From positions 3,472,001 to 3,536,000 of the forward strand of contig CM074695.1 in the NCBI GenBank assembly GCA_037367355.1: 64,000 bases of DNA, in the 5' to 3' direction. The notes below the pieces were generated by a model. The model was not told where the DNA came from. It did no database searches and worked only from the letters and a program-made list of their open reading frames with translations. The position numbers and the translations under genes were made by a program. Source of the stretch: Neoscytalidium dimidiatum (lineage: Eukaryota > Ascomycota > Dothideomycetes > Botryosphaeriales > Botryosphaeriaceae). Of the stretch, positions 12,077 through 23,232 are shown one piece after another (the stretch's first letter is position 1; every line of letters begins with the position of its first letter).

Positions 12077-12633
12077 ATGCTGCTAGCACGACCGTTCCAC
12101 CCTCTTTTCCGTTCGCTCGCAACTCCCAGGCCCGCGGTCGTCAACCAGATCCACCGCTTCTCCAAATGCGCCCGCTTCGGACAAGAATGTATGCCGCCTC
12201 TTATGATCTGTTTCAGCTTCCAAACCCTCAAGTTGCTGACAATTGCTTCAGCTGAAGTGACTATTGCTTCAACCACTGCTTCTGTTAACGCCAACTCCAA
12301 CGCCGTGGAACGCGTCCAGCCAACGCGGCTTCCGTACTTCGTCCAACGCACACCATCGAACTTATTGCCCGTATACAAGGACGCAAAGCGTGGGGGAAAC
12401 CTTAGGCTGACCAAGGTGCGGAAGATCAGTGGAGACGTGAAGAGCCTTCACAGAGATCTCAAGGCGCATTTGGAACTCTCCGATTCTGAAATCATCATTA
12501 ACTCAGTCACGAAGAATATTATTGCAAAGGTATAGCAAATGCAGGCTCTTTCTCTACAAAATCGCTTACGGGATGTATTTAGGGCGACCACAGAGATAAA
12601 ATCATCAAGTTTCTGGAGTCCAAGCAATTCTAG
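12077..12633 (+). CDS. IMG2: Mitochondrial large-subunit ribosomal protein mL49 (IMG2 family)
   Basis: Three exons (12077-12188, 12252-12529, 12583-12633) encode 146 aa. The first 37 residues are Arg-rich with few acids (MLLARPFHPLFRSLATPRP), a mitochondrial presequence. The IMG2/mL49 domain follows: LPYFVQRTPSNLLPVY, KRGGNLRLTKVRKISGD, LSDSEIIINSVTKNIIAK and the closing KIIKFLESKQF. The protein is a structural part of the mitochondrial 54S/mitoribosomal large subunit. Intron 1 (63 nt) is a multiple of three and has no in-frame stop. Intron 2 (53 nt) starts with the uncommon donor GTATAG and would bring a stop at once if retained. Paired head-to-head with eIF3e. Confidence 0.92.
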
Positions 12634-15268
12634 ACCTACCCATATGGTTGCCCTGCATCATGTGGCGAGATATCTCGATTAGACCCGCCGTTATACAGGG
12701 TCCGGAGTTATAGGCGCGCGGCAAATAGACAAAATATTTATATACCTGCCTTTCTTTCCTTCAAAGAAAGGTACCTTCAGTAATCTCAGCCTTAATTTGT
12801 ACTAATCGTTTGCCTGCCTCTTCTTTCCCGCCTTCTGTGTTCCCCCGCATGTTACGCTGAAGGGAGTGGGGAAGAGAGAAACTTCCTGTATTGCTGGACG
12901 CTTTCGCCTTCGCTCTTTCGATCTCGACTCTTGAGTACGCTACTGGTTCATTCAGTTCTACAACAGCAAGCAAGAGACCAGATTTTACGTAGACCTTGAA
13001 CACTCAACGCAAAGGGATGACACCTTTCCTGTATAACGTGTTCTACATTGAGATAAATCTATGATTTCGACGGTGTAGTGATTTGCCACGAGTCCAGTGG
13101 GCTTCTTCGACTATGTCCACTGTCAGTCCAATTCTGCAGATTTCGAAATACTTAGGTTGCTACATCTATTGCGTTAACTCCAACGACAGTCTGAATCCTC
13201 AACTTGCTTGATAAATGATTCATGAGCTCATGCAGATGCGAGTTCACGACTCTGGAAGTCTACTAAAAGTGAAAAGATTAGCATTGTATACCACAGCTTT
13301 TATACCACAATCATGGGGTAAAGGCTTACCGTTACCATATGGTTGAGAGCTGGAAAGAGATATGTACACAGAAAACGTAACGTAAAATCGAAATAGTTGT
13401 TATGTCAGGTAAAGAAGCCCTGTAGTTCACTTCCATACATTCCGAGGAAACCACAAAACGTCAAAACTTACTGTTGAAGTACGTCCAATTATAGATTATG
13501 CTGCCTTAGCGCAGTATCATGTCCGTAGAAAAGGGCCAGGAGGCAGTTCTTGGGAGGACACAAATCCTTGTGGCTACGATTGAACTGACACAATCACAGA
13601 TTGTGGTGCGTCTGTCTGAATTCCGCTCATGTCTCAGCAACAGCTGGGTTGAATTGCTGTTGTCAAAGCACAATCCAGGTCTGAAACCGATCGTCAGTCT
13701 CTCGATTATAAGTTCAAGGTACTTCGTTGCTTTGCTTGCTGAGCTACATCTGTAAGTGCATATTCTTCTTGTAAAGGTGTGACCCTTACCTACTGCGCCA
13801 GGTCACCACACAGACCCCTTTAAGGGCAAGAGAGGTGGTAGAATGAACCCAATCAGGGATTCATTCTGGCGTGATCAGATAATATACCGTTCGTCATGCT
13901 TCTATTATCTTTATATCCCCTCTTGAGGTCAGTCCCACAATTTGATGTTATAAAGTGAGATCTGGTGTAATCCTCATGGCAATGGCTCTCATTGGTTGGA
14001 TATCGAAATATTTTAGAGCTATAATCAAAGGAGATCTTCCACTCTGAAACAAAACCAACTCTACCCATGACTTGTTCTACTTTTTGCCTCAACTCATGCT
14101 TAAACTGTCCTCGATACTCTACTAGTCGTTACCTTCTTTCAAGCATAAACACGTAAAGCTAATGTGTTAGCTGAAATATCATAAGCTCGTGAGTGAAGAC
14201 GCACCACGACTTCGTGCAAGGCCGCCAAGCCCGTCACATGAACTATGCCCTTAGATTGCCGATCTGTAAGATTGACTGCGATAAAACTGGACATTTCGAT
14301 TTTAGCAAGCTGCGAACTAAGAAGTACCGGCCGAGAGCCCGACGAACTAGAAGTTTTATGTCAAGATGTCCTGGGAGACCGGTGACTTGATGCGTCTCGG
14401 AAATTCACGTCTTGAAGGTCGGCGTTGACTTTCCATACGGATACTCGCCGACTCCGCCGGCATGCAAAGTCGCTAATGGGAAGACTTTCGATCACGAACG
14501 AGAGCGTCACGAAATCATGTGCTCAAGCATTGTTGAGCCCCTCTAGCCTAGAGTGAAGATCACGGATATGTCCATATGTGATCTCTTCGATGTTCCGCTA
14601 CCTAAGCTCTGTATAGTAGGATGAGCTGAGTGGCCATCTGGGACACCTACTTGGAAGTGCTTGGAATTAACGTTGTAACGTGGAATGCATCTTGGGTCGC
14701 TATACGTTGCGGCTAGGAGAATCTGTATAATATCCACTAAAGGAGTTCCAAGGTTACGTTGATACTATTGTAATGTTGAAAGAAGCGACGAAACATTAAA
14801 CGGATCGGAGGTCCCATCATACGCAACCGAGATCAGGCGTCCGAGCACCAGTAGACGCGTGATAATACGCAAAGATGGATAGTTAGAATAAGGCAAAATA
14901 TTATTGCGGTAAGCAACCTGACGCGGTCCGTCATGCTTGATCGAATGTATTGCGTCCTGCAAGAGATGTTCATAAGGATGAGCGAGCAATCATGGCGGAT
15001 GAATGAAACCTTGCAAGTGTCCTCTTATAGGATGGGTTTTTGATCTTAGATTGTTATCACGGTCTCTTACCGATCGCAACACAAAGATAGAGGCACGAAA
15101 GGAAAAGACAATGAGGTAGATTCTTGACCACTATACCCGACCAATTCCCATCCTGTAGGTATCTTATTCTGATAAGCGAATACCAATCTCTTAACGCCGT
15201 CCCAAATCCATGTCTTTGCGCCTCGCTGAATGATGCAACCAAAATACCTTAAGAGAGAAACTCATGGA
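12634..15268. other. Lower-GC gene desert
   Basis: About 2.6 kb with visibly more A/T than the flanks, stops in all frames and no frame longer than about 80 codons. I recognise no transposon protein remnant. This appearance fits a decayed repeat mutated by RIP or an AT-rich isochore; I cannot tell which by eye. Confidence 0.6.
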
Positions 15269-16393
15269 TCAGCATGTGTCCGGGCGCACCCTTATATTCT
15301 CCCCAGGCTGTAGTCGGGCAACCCTTGCTACTATACCCTTCTCTTCTAGCAAAAGCCTGACTTCCTCTACTTGCATACGCCTGATCTTCAACTTCATAAC
15401 ACTGATACCGCGATTGTCCTTTTCTTCATCGTGCGCGCCTACCCAGCACTTGGCCATTAGCTGACGTGCGATCTCGCTGCCTCCCGGAATGCCTGCCGCA
15501 ATGTTCCCGCCCAGATACCATGGATTGTCGACCCGGTCAAAAGAATGTAAAAGTGCCGTCAGTGGGAGTGCCGATTGCTGAACAAGATGGGTAGAAGCGT
15601 ATGGCGCGAGGACCGAATAGGGAACACCGTGGGGCGAATAGACTAGAGATACAGTGCGGTCGCGGTCCAGAGGGGTGGCAGAGTTGGGCGTGAGTGGACG
15701 TGGGCTGTATGAAGCCGATAAAGGGACCGGGTTTGATGGCCTCAAGCTTGCTATACTAGCCATACGATCCAAGGTAGGTGAGGGAGTGGGAGAGAGCGGA
15801 GGGGTAGGAGGTAATTCGATATAGGATGTCTTCGTCGGGCTTAGAGCGCTGGTGGGTGCACGGTAGGTAATGCCGATGGCATTATGTAAGCCACTGATGT
15901 CCCGCCTGGGACACATAAGAGACACGGTCACCTCTCCGGGAAGGCCAGAGGGCGAGAAGGAAGGAAGCTCGAGGCGGAAGACGCGACTGTCGTCGTTGGC
16001 AGAAAAAGGCCTCAAAGCATGCACGCTGCCTTTAGGGAAGTGGTTCCATCTGCGGATTTTCTTGGCGGCGGCAGGGGCAGCAAGGATGATGGCGCCCGAG
16101 TTTGGAGGGAGTTGCTTGAGAGTCCCTTCATGGCAATGATCAGGTTTGTCTTGCGAGATGAGGACCATGTCTGGCTCCGGGAGCTCGGCGAGAGTGGCTA
16201 CGCATGATCGGGTTTTGTGGTGAGAGATAGAGAACCTGGGACTGAGGATCTGGGCGGGACCGGCAAGCCAGGGATCGATAAGAACGGTGAATGAACCGGG
16301 GAACTGGGAAGCGGCCGGGCCGTGGGGAGCGATCGAAGGGGAGAAGGTTATGAGGAATGAAGTGTCGGCGTTCAAGGCCTTGATGGCGAGCAT
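15269..16393 (-). CDS. Metallo-beta-lactamase-fold protein, fungal type with degenerate metal motif
   Basis: A single exon of 374 aa with ATG at 16393. N-terminal half resembles UlaG-like metallo-hydrolases: strand pairs around SFTVLIDPWLAGPAQ (the conserved DPW/L strand) and PDMVLISQDKPDHCHE, which sits where active members have THxHxDH. Only the DH pair of that motif remains. Residues about 200-250 form a Pro/Ser-rich insert (TPPLSPTPSPTLDR) unlike bacterial members. The C-terminal part has SLVYSPHGVPY and the HSFDRVDNPWYLGGNIAAG motif. I know similar fungal proteins annotated only by fold. Whether it binds metal is unclear. It is divergent from the zinc-finger gene, with 1.8 kb between. 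Confidence 0.75.
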   Translation of the reverse strand: MLAIKALNADTSFLITFSPSIAPHGPAASQFPGSFTVLIDPWLAGPAQILSPRFSISHHKTRSCVATLAELPEPDMVLISQDKPDHCHEGTLKQLPPNSGAIILAAPAAAKKIRRWNHFPKGSVHALRPFSANDDSRVFRLELPSFSPSGLPGEVTVSLMCPRRDISGLHNAIGITYRAPTSALSPTKTSYIELPPTPPLSPTPSPTLDRMASIASLRPSNPVPLSASYSPRPLTPNSATPLDRDRTVSLVYSPHGVPYSVLAPYASTHLVQQSALPLTALLHSFDRVDNPWYLGGNIAAGIPGGSEIARQLMAKCWVGAHDEEKDNRGISVMKLKIRRMQVEEVRLLLEEKGIVARVARLQPGENIRVRPDTC

Positions 16394-17120
16394 GGTGATG
16401 GCGATAGAGCCGCTGGCTGGCGGCTTTCGCTGGGACGCGCGCCAGGACGCGGGGAGGAGATGGCGAATGGAAGGGGAAACATTTGGTTGCGGGCAGCCAG
16501 TGCCTATGTAAGAAAAGGGAGTGTTCCCGGTTTCGAGAGACGACGGGGGCTGAATGGCAGGTTTACGCGGGCAGGCGGGCTGGCGTCGACGTGTGGAGCA
16601 TGCAGGCGGCCGTCATTTTAGCAGCGGCGCCGAGGCTGGCCGCGTCCCTGAGCGTAAGAAGATGGAGCGGGTGTCTGATTGGGTCGAAGGCCGGAGCAGG
16701 AGGCTTGGTTTTCTTTTTGCAGATGGCGCCGTTCCCGGCGGCAGCCGTCAAGCGTCCATTGACCGGCGAGGGAGACGGGCCACGGCTGTGATCGGGAGCA
16801 GCGCGCACTGGGCTGGCTTGCTGTAGAGGCAGCGGAGCGGGAGGGCAGGATGAGACGCAGCAGCAGCGAAGGTGGGCGGTGCCATGTCATATTCTCCAAG
16901 CAGGCGGTGTCAGGAGCGCGAAACGCATGAGACGGCAAGGCGGAGTCAGGCAGAGCAGGTCGAGTCGATGCCAATCTGCGACGAACCCAAGCTGCTGCGG
17001 ACCCTTGCGCAGGGCTCTGGACGGCCGCGCGGGTACGGGTGCCGTGCGTGTGCGCGCACGAGGTTGGATTAGCGAGCACATACTGCTCATATACATATAT
17101 TCAGCTCATGCTGGCACGGG

Positions 17121-17177
17121 GAGTCGAGATCGGAGTCAAGGTCGAAGTCGAAGTCAAAGTCGAAGTCGAAGTCGAAG
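17121..17177 (+). repeat. Degenerate GTCGAA hexamer array
   Basis: About nine GTCGAA-like units (variants GTCGAG, GTCAAG, GTCAAA) in a row, which also read as a Ser/Lys/Arg-type frame. Composition repeat in the intergenic region. Confidence 0.8.
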
Positions 17178-17720
17178 CTCCGGCAAGAGACCCGCCCGCC
17201 GCATCGACGCCCGCATGAGAGCTCCGGCTCGCTCGCCACGGCAGGGCCGTGCGTGGGTTGGCAGGGGCATTGCTGGTGCCGGGCGCAGTTGAAACAGCGA
17301 TATCATGCCGCGCAAAAGTCTCCGGCTTGTCGTCGTCCCGCCCCCTCCGCCGGCTAGACGCAGGCGCAAACACAGACACAGAACACAGGCGCAGGCGCCA
17401 GGCGCCAGACGCCAGACGCCGGATAGCGTGCTCGTCAGCCGCCGACCCGGGATGCGCCGAGGCAGCGGGCTGCAATCTGCGGGCAGCCGCTGCGGCGTGG
17501 TGCTGTGCGATGCGGAGCGTTGCTGGGAGCGGGGTGTGCGGCGAGCAGGTTGCAGGTCACACTGGTTGCTGGTCGCAGGCCTCGTCGTGCCGCCGCTCTA
17601 CTCTTCTTTCCTGCTTGCTGCTTGCTGTTGCCGCAGTGTTATGGGGCGGCGCCGTGAAGCTTTCTTGCGCCATAGCTCCCCACAGCTTCAAGCTCAGCTC
17701 CCAGAACACAGGCATGCGGG

Positions 17721-17788
17721 CGAGCTTCGAGCTCCCAGCTTCCAGCTTCCAGCTTCGAGCTTTCCGGCTTCGAGCTTCCGCTGCAGCT
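17721..17788 (+). repeat. Degenerate AGCTTC/AGCTTCC tandem repeat
   Basis: Repeated AGCTTCGAGCTCCC, AGCTTCC and TTCGAGC units, about 68 bp, in the upstream region of the zinc-finger gene (about 380 bp before its ATG). Confidence 0.75.
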
Positions 17789-18166
17789 CCAGCCTCGAGC
17801 CGGCGCAGGCGGAGGGAGTTCGGGCGTTGGGTCTGCAAGAGCTTTAGCCTCGACCGAAGACATTTTTTTGCGCCAGCCAATCACCGCCGCACTGAACGGC
17901 CTGAGAGCTCAGAGCTTGCAGCCGTCGCATCGGCAAATGGAGCCCTACCTCGCAAGCAGCAGACATCCCCGCTCCTGCTGAAAACCCCTCCCGCACTACC
18001 TCTCCAGCTCCCTGAGCTCCAAGTCTGACAGCTTCAGACCCGCCTGCACCAGCTCGTCCGCCGCCGCACACCGCGCTCCATTGACCCAGCGCTCCCGTTA
18101 AAGCTCCCCAATTCCGCCCCCGCAGCTCTCCCCAGCCCAGCCCAGCTCGGCCTGCATGCCGCTGCC

Positions 18167-19793
18167 ATGCCACCTCCTCGCAACAACCTGACCCACTCCT
18201 TCTCCGTCTCCGACAGCACCAACGAGGTCGTCTGTCCGCTGCGCAATCAGGATGGCTCCAGCTGCCGCAAGCGCTGCATCGGCGTGAGTCCGCCACAGTT
18301 CCCTTCGCCCGCCGCCCCTACTGACATGGCTCGCCGCCGTGTAGGAGAAGCGCTACCGCTCCATGCAGGAGCACATCCGCCGCGCCCACCCCGAGCACTA
18401 CATCTCCAAGCTGCCCGCGACCGAGGAGAGCTTCGCGCTGATGGTCAACACCCCGCCCCACGAGCGCCCGCCGCCGCCGCCGCACCAAGGCCCTCCCCCA
18501 CACTCTGCTGGTGCGTTCGCCGCTCAGGACAGGCACGCCTGGGCTCAGAGTCCGACGGCTGCTGGCTATGCACATGAGGCCGCTGCCTACTATCACGATG
18601 ACAACACTCCGAGGTCATCGGACGAGATGCGCCGGGGCTCGCTGCTGCCCGCCGCCAGCGCAGCCGCAGCCCTGGCCCAGCTGCACAATCACCGGCCTGA
18701 ATACGACTGGGACTCGGAGCAGGTAGGCCTCGATTACCACCGTCCTTTTCCAGGCGTGCTTGCGTACCCTGCTACGACCCTTCAGCTGGGAATGCCCTGT
18801 CTTTGCAGCGGGACAATGAGCGAAGGGCCAATCACTACAGCAGTACTCCTGAGTCTTTTGACATTGTCTGCTCAGTGCTGACTAACGATTCCCAGGACGC
18901 CTTATCAGACCCTGAATCTAAAAACAGGCAGAAGGCCCGTTTTGCCGTCGACCCGCAGCTTATGGGGGAGGGTGAATTTTCCCACGTCAACACCTCGAGC
19001 CCGCGCGAATTGCTCCCCTCGTCGTTGGCTCGCTCTCCACCTGGGCGCTCCTCTACGCTGCCTCCTGCTCCGCGTCCAAATAAGTCCCGGCCACGCAAAA
19101 GCTCCATTACCCAAAATGCCCGCAGACCGAGGCACGAGAGAAATAGATCCAAGGAGCTCCAGCGGCGCATGAGCCATGATAGGAAGGCCTTTTCAGTTGA
19201 GCCCCCAAGCTCAGGGACCAATGTATATGGAAAGCGGTGGGAGGACCTGATTGATGCAGCAGCTTCGGCCACTGAAGAGGATAGCCGGGATTTGACTCCT
19301 GTAAGTGCATGACTCTGACCGCCACTGATTTGCTATGACCAGCCCTACTTACTTGGAGCAGATTCCTCAATCCCCACATCACCTGAACCGAGCTTCACTA
19401 CCGCCTTATGTCACATCTCAATTCCATTCTTATCACGCGTCGCCTCTGCAGAATACCTTGACGCCTCCGCCACCGGATCAGCCCGGAATGGAGCCTTTCC
19501 CTTCTGTCGAGTCTTCTATCGAGTCCACGCAATCGGGCCATAATTTCCACATCTCCTCTCAAGGCCTTTCGGATTCATCGCCAACCTACGGCCAGCATGT
19601 TCATATTTATTGCGCCGCATGTCGACGACTATCTCTTCTTCGCGCCAGTTACGCTTGTACTGAATGCATATGTGGCCTCTGCCAGGATTGCGTCGATGTC
19701 CTTTCAAGCGAACAGAACCGTGGCCGCGGGCGCTGTCCAAATTGTGGCACCATCGGGGGAAAATTCAAGCCATTCCAGCTAGACATCAGGTGA
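18167..19793 (+). CDS. Fungal protein with N-terminal C2H2-like and C-terminal RING-like zinc motifs
   Basis: Four exons (18167-18283, 18345-18722, 18809-19300, 19362-19793) give 472 aa. Residues about 20-55 read CPLRNQDGSSCRKRC then RYRSMQEHIRRAHPEHY, a C2H2-like finger interrupted by the first intron. A long disordered Pro/Ser-rich middle follows, including SPRELLPSSLARSPPGRSS and GKRWEDLIDAAASAT. The C-terminus has a Cys cluster: YCAACRRLS, YACTECICGLCQDC and GRCPNCGTIGG, i.e. about four CxxC pairs in a RING-like spacing, ending KFKPFQLDIR. I know this as a conserved Pezizomycotina family described only as RING-like; function unknown, nuclear location and DNA or protein binding are guesses. 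The third exon has a competing in-frame acceptor at 18895. Confidence 0.85.
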
Positions 19794-20428
19794 GATTCCT
19801 GCTTCTCTGCTTCCTCGTTCTCCTCTCTCTTTATTCGGTAGGTTGCATTTGACAGCCTCACGGCCTCTTTATGCCTGTCTCTTACGATATAACTTCATGG
19901 GTTTCGGTAGTTTTTCATCTTTGGCCCGCGGGCCGGTGTGGGTATACCCTAGAGTCTGGAGCAGCAAAGTGTCTGCAGAGGCGTTCTTGTCTTCTTGAGG
20001 GTTGCTACTTTCTTTTCTTTAAGATTTTTTTTGGGCGCTTTCTGCTAGGAATGTTTCTTTTTTTTTCCTCTTCTGCATAGATCGGTGGCATCGTTGGAGT
20101 TTGGGCGGTGATTCTTTAGGGCGGCATAGACTGGAGATTCTCTCGCGCAGGCTGAGACAGATCATATCAGCTTGCCGTCCATCTGAGGCAAAATAGGTGC
20201 ATGGGCAGCAGCAGCGCGAGAGCTCTCCCTTATGCCTAGTAAAATCCTGACATTACAGGCTATCTCGTGTTACAAGGCTGTTATTTTGGAGATGGAAGAA
20301 TGTCAATGTGGAGAACTCTTTTCTCTTTCTTTTCTGATATCATTTCTTCTGTCTCATATCAATCCAGCCCGCAGACAATTGGCGCGACACTCCACAGACA
20401 TCCTCGCAACCAAGCCTACCTGTCACTT
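19794..20428. other. Convergent 3' region, zinc-finger gene and GRASP
   Basis: No gene seen. T-rich tracts (for example 20021-20072) fit 3' UTR and poly(A)-signal sequence for the two genes that end toward each other. Confidence 0.6.
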
Positions 20429-21902
20429 CTAATCTGATGCTTCTTTCATCGCCGAGGGCGGACTGGTAGCGGTTGAAGCCGCACTATCCTGTGGCGGTCC
20501 ACCTATCAGTGGCCCTCCTTTGGGCGGCCCTGCTGCTGTTTTTGGAGGTGGTGGTACGCTGCTGGTCCGGCTTCCTCCGCCTCCATAGTCCAGCTCCCTA
20601 CTTTTCTGCTCGCCTTCTTTGAAATAGTCGTCAATCCCACCAGCGGCCACCGCGTGGTGTGCTCGTGCCTTGCGGGCCCGTCCACCATGGGTCGCTGCTT
20701 GCTGCCCTGGTCCGGGAGAGCCCCCACTTTTGAGAGGCGGCGTATGCATGTTGGCGGGTACGAAGAACGAAGGCGATACTGAAGATGGTGGGGGCGGTAC
20801 TCCTGCACCATAGAATCCAGGGGTGCCAGTTGTGGTGGTTGCGCTCGGCTCGGTTGGTGCGGCGGTGGGATTGTATGCGTTCATTGCGCCGGTGTCAAAG
20901 AGAGTCTCGCCTGGGCCCGCGGGAGGCTCCTCAAGTGGAGCTGGTAGGCGGTGCAGTGCGCCGAAGCCGAGAACGCAGCCAAGCAAGCCCTGGCCGCCCC
21001 AGTGGCGTGAGGGAGTGATGGTGACAGGACGGGTGACGTTGTACTCGTGGTTGTAAACGAAGAGACGCAGAGGCCGATTGATGTACTGAAATCGAAGGTG
21101 AAAGGTCAGCAATCTCAGCTGGAACGAGAAAGAAGACGCATGTGATTTTGCAATCCGGAGTAGGCGTGAGCCTCATATATACTGGCGCATGGAGGTGGGA
21201 AAGCGGATGAGGAAAAAGAAAAAGATAAAAAGATAAAAAGGAAAAGCTGCTACTTAAGGGGATAGCATTACACGATCAAGACTTTGCGGAAAAAGTAGAC
21301 AACACGAAAGATTGTGGAAGGCGTAGACATGTGGACGAAAATAGTAAGGTTTCAGCTTACGTCTTCCACGAGTTCCCCGAGACCAGACTCGCCTCTCACA
21401 AGGCCCTCGGGGCTGCCGATGACATAGTCGCCGTAGGGCAAGAGCCCGGCCACATCAGCTGGAGAATTTGGCTGCACATCGAGAATATGCCATACGTCCT
21501 CGGTGGTAGAGAGCGGCGTCCATTGGAGCGAGATTCCCAGCGTCGGATTCTCGGCCGGGATAGGGACGTAGAGTTCGCGGATACGCTGACCTTTTGCGCT
21601 CCACACGCCCAGGCTGATTGTGTGGCCGGCGCAGTTGCGCACCTCTGTGGCAAAGAGCGTCGGGTCGGGGTTGTCCTGGTCGACGAGCTCAGCTACTGGA
21701 TCCAGGAAAAAAAGGGCGAAGGACTTACTATTGTGCGGCCGTTTATGCCGATGACGAAGTCAAACCAGGGCTCTATGGGCAGCTCCTGGTTGGTGTTGCG
21801 CAGGATCTGGAAGCCGCAGGCGCCCTTTGAAGCCTGATCGCGGTCCTGGGGTTCGGCGTCTAGGCGCGAGATGAAGCGGTTTAGGGCGCCGAACATGCTC
21901 AT
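20429..21902 (-). CDS. GRH1: Golgi reassembly stacking protein (GRASP/Grh1)
   Basis: Three exons (21902-21729, 21675-21361, 21085-20429) encode 381 aa. The first ATG gives MSMFGALNRFISRL; an internal ATG two codons on (21896) gives the more usual MFGALNRF and could be used. Two GRASP-type PDZ domains: the first with FQILRNTNQELPIEPWFDFVIGINGRTI, the second with TLGISLQWTPL, WHILDVQPNSPA, GLLPYGDYVIGSPEG and the later RPVTITPSRHWGGQGLLGCVLGFG. The C-terminal 150 residues are Pro/Gly/Ala-rich and disordered. GRASPs are peripheral Golgi/ER-exit-site proteins used in COPII trafficking and unconventional secretion. Intron 1 acceptor was placed at CAG/GAC (21676) to give NGRTIDNPDPTLF as in relatives; intron 2 is 275 nt, long for this window. 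Head-to-head with TGS1. Confidence 0.93.
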
Positions 21903-22126
21903 GGCTGCTTGCGATTGGGTTGTGCGTGTGGAGGGCGGGCTCCACGTGCAAGAGATCTGTCGTCGTGTTCTGATCCAGCCAGCCCTGCCGGCATTGTTTT
22001 GGACGACGAGTGGCCATAGCTTCCGTTCCATTGCTCGGCCGGCTTGCCGCCGCCGCCTCTTCACCCTCACAATTATTTCTTTTTGCGCGCAACAACCTGC
22101 TTCAACATCGCAAACATCCCTGCACC
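21903..22126. promoter_or_regulatory. Divergent promoter GRASP / TGS1
   Basis: Only 224 bp lie between the two ATGs, so the promoters and 5' UTRs of both genes are packed here. No TATA box seen. An ATTGG (inverted CCAAT) at 21914-21918 is too near the GRASP start to be a typical CCAAT box for it but could serve TGS1. Confidence 0.55.
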
Positions 22127-23232
22127 ATGTCGGCTGGCCTTGGTGCCTTTCTGAAGGCGTTCGCGTTGGAGACTCCCGAGCAGCGTGCGGCCGCCGTTAT
22201 GGCTGCAGAAGACGACCGCAAGGCTACGAGCACAAGCACCCTGTCGAGTCGCCAAGGCACCCAGAATTTGGACTCAGAGAACCAGTTCATACACCACTAC
22301 GAAGACATCTCCGAGGTTCCGGAGAGCATTAGGAAGTGAGTCGAATCCCGCTTGTTGCGAAGTGTATTCTGATATGCTTCTCAGGTATTGGTACCAGCGG
22401 TACGACATCTTCCACAAGTATGACGATGGCGTTTGGATGACTGACGACGCTTGGTTTGGCGTCACACCCGAGCCTATCGCAATGTAGGGTTTGCAACTAT
22501 GTTCAAGTTCTGCTTAGGATTCATACTTACGAGCACCATAGCAGGATTGCTGAGCAGGTGGCAATCGCTTCGCCAGGCAGCAAGACTACTATCATCGATG
22601 CCTTTGCCGGAGCTGGAGGCAATGCGATTGCCTTCGCTAGGAGTGGCCGATGGGAACGTATCTTCGCCTTTGAGAAAGACCCGGACGTTCTCACGTGTGC
22701 CAAGCACAACGCTGAGGTGTATGGTGTTGCCAACAAAATCTGGTGGATTGAAGGTGACTGCTTTGAAGAGATAAAGAAGCGTTTCCCTGACTATGATGAC
22801 AACGCAGTAATTTTTGCGAGTCCTCCGTGGGGTGGTAAGTGATGTCACCGCGCACAAAAAAGAAGGCAGAGGGAGGGAGAAGAGAGTATGCATGTGGCAT
22901 TTCTCGCACTAATTCTCAGTCCAGGTCCAACTTATCGTGATGACCAGGTCTTTGATCTAAAGACCATGCAGCCATATAACTTGCACAAGCTGTACAGCAG
23001 CTTCACTAAGACCAGCAATGAGATTGTCTTATACCTGCCGCGTACATCTGACCTAAATCAACTAGCCAAGTACGTTCCTGAAGGTCAGCAGATACAGGTC
23101 GCACATTACTGCATGTGGGGTGCTAGCAAGGTACAGAAATAAAACCCTCACTGTAAAAATTATTTTTTTCAATATTTAACGTCCAACCAGGCGCTCTGTG
23201 CATACTATGGCCGTTTCGAAGCCATTCCATGA
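22127..23232 (+). CDS. TGS1: Trimethylguanosine synthase (snRNA/snoRNA cap hypermethylase)
   Basis: Five exons (22127-22335, 22385-22483, 22542-22834, 22925-23130, 23191-23232) encode 282 aa. The enzyme converts the m7G cap of snRNAs, snoRNAs and telomerase RNA to 2,2,7-trimethylguanosine with S-adenosylmethionine. Visible motifs: KYWYQRYDIFHKYDDGVWMT ahead of the methyltransferase fold, the AdoMet loop IIDAFAGAGGNAIAFA, FEKDP for motif II, and the catalytic motif IV SPPWGG with PTYRD, in which the tryptophan stacks on the guanine. The end is CMWGASKALCAYYGRFE. The acceptor of intron 2 is a tandem TAGCAG: use of 22541 adds one residue (IAIRIAE) and use of 22544 gives IAMIAE; I list the first. 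Lacks the long N-terminal extension of animal TGS1, as fungal enzymes do. Confidence 0.95.

Larger units (their letters stand above)
16394..18166. other. 1.8-kb divergent intergenic region rich in short tandem repeats
   Basis: No gene supported. It must contain the promoters of the metallo-beta-lactamase-fold gene (-) and the zinc-finger gene (+). GC-rich with hexamer-type repeats listed separately, and long but featureless open frames on both strands caused by that composition. Confidence 0.55.

Noticed and set aside
22336..22350. tRNA B-box-like GAGTCGAATCCC
   Set aside because: Lies inside the first TGS1 intron; no A box or cloverleaf around it.
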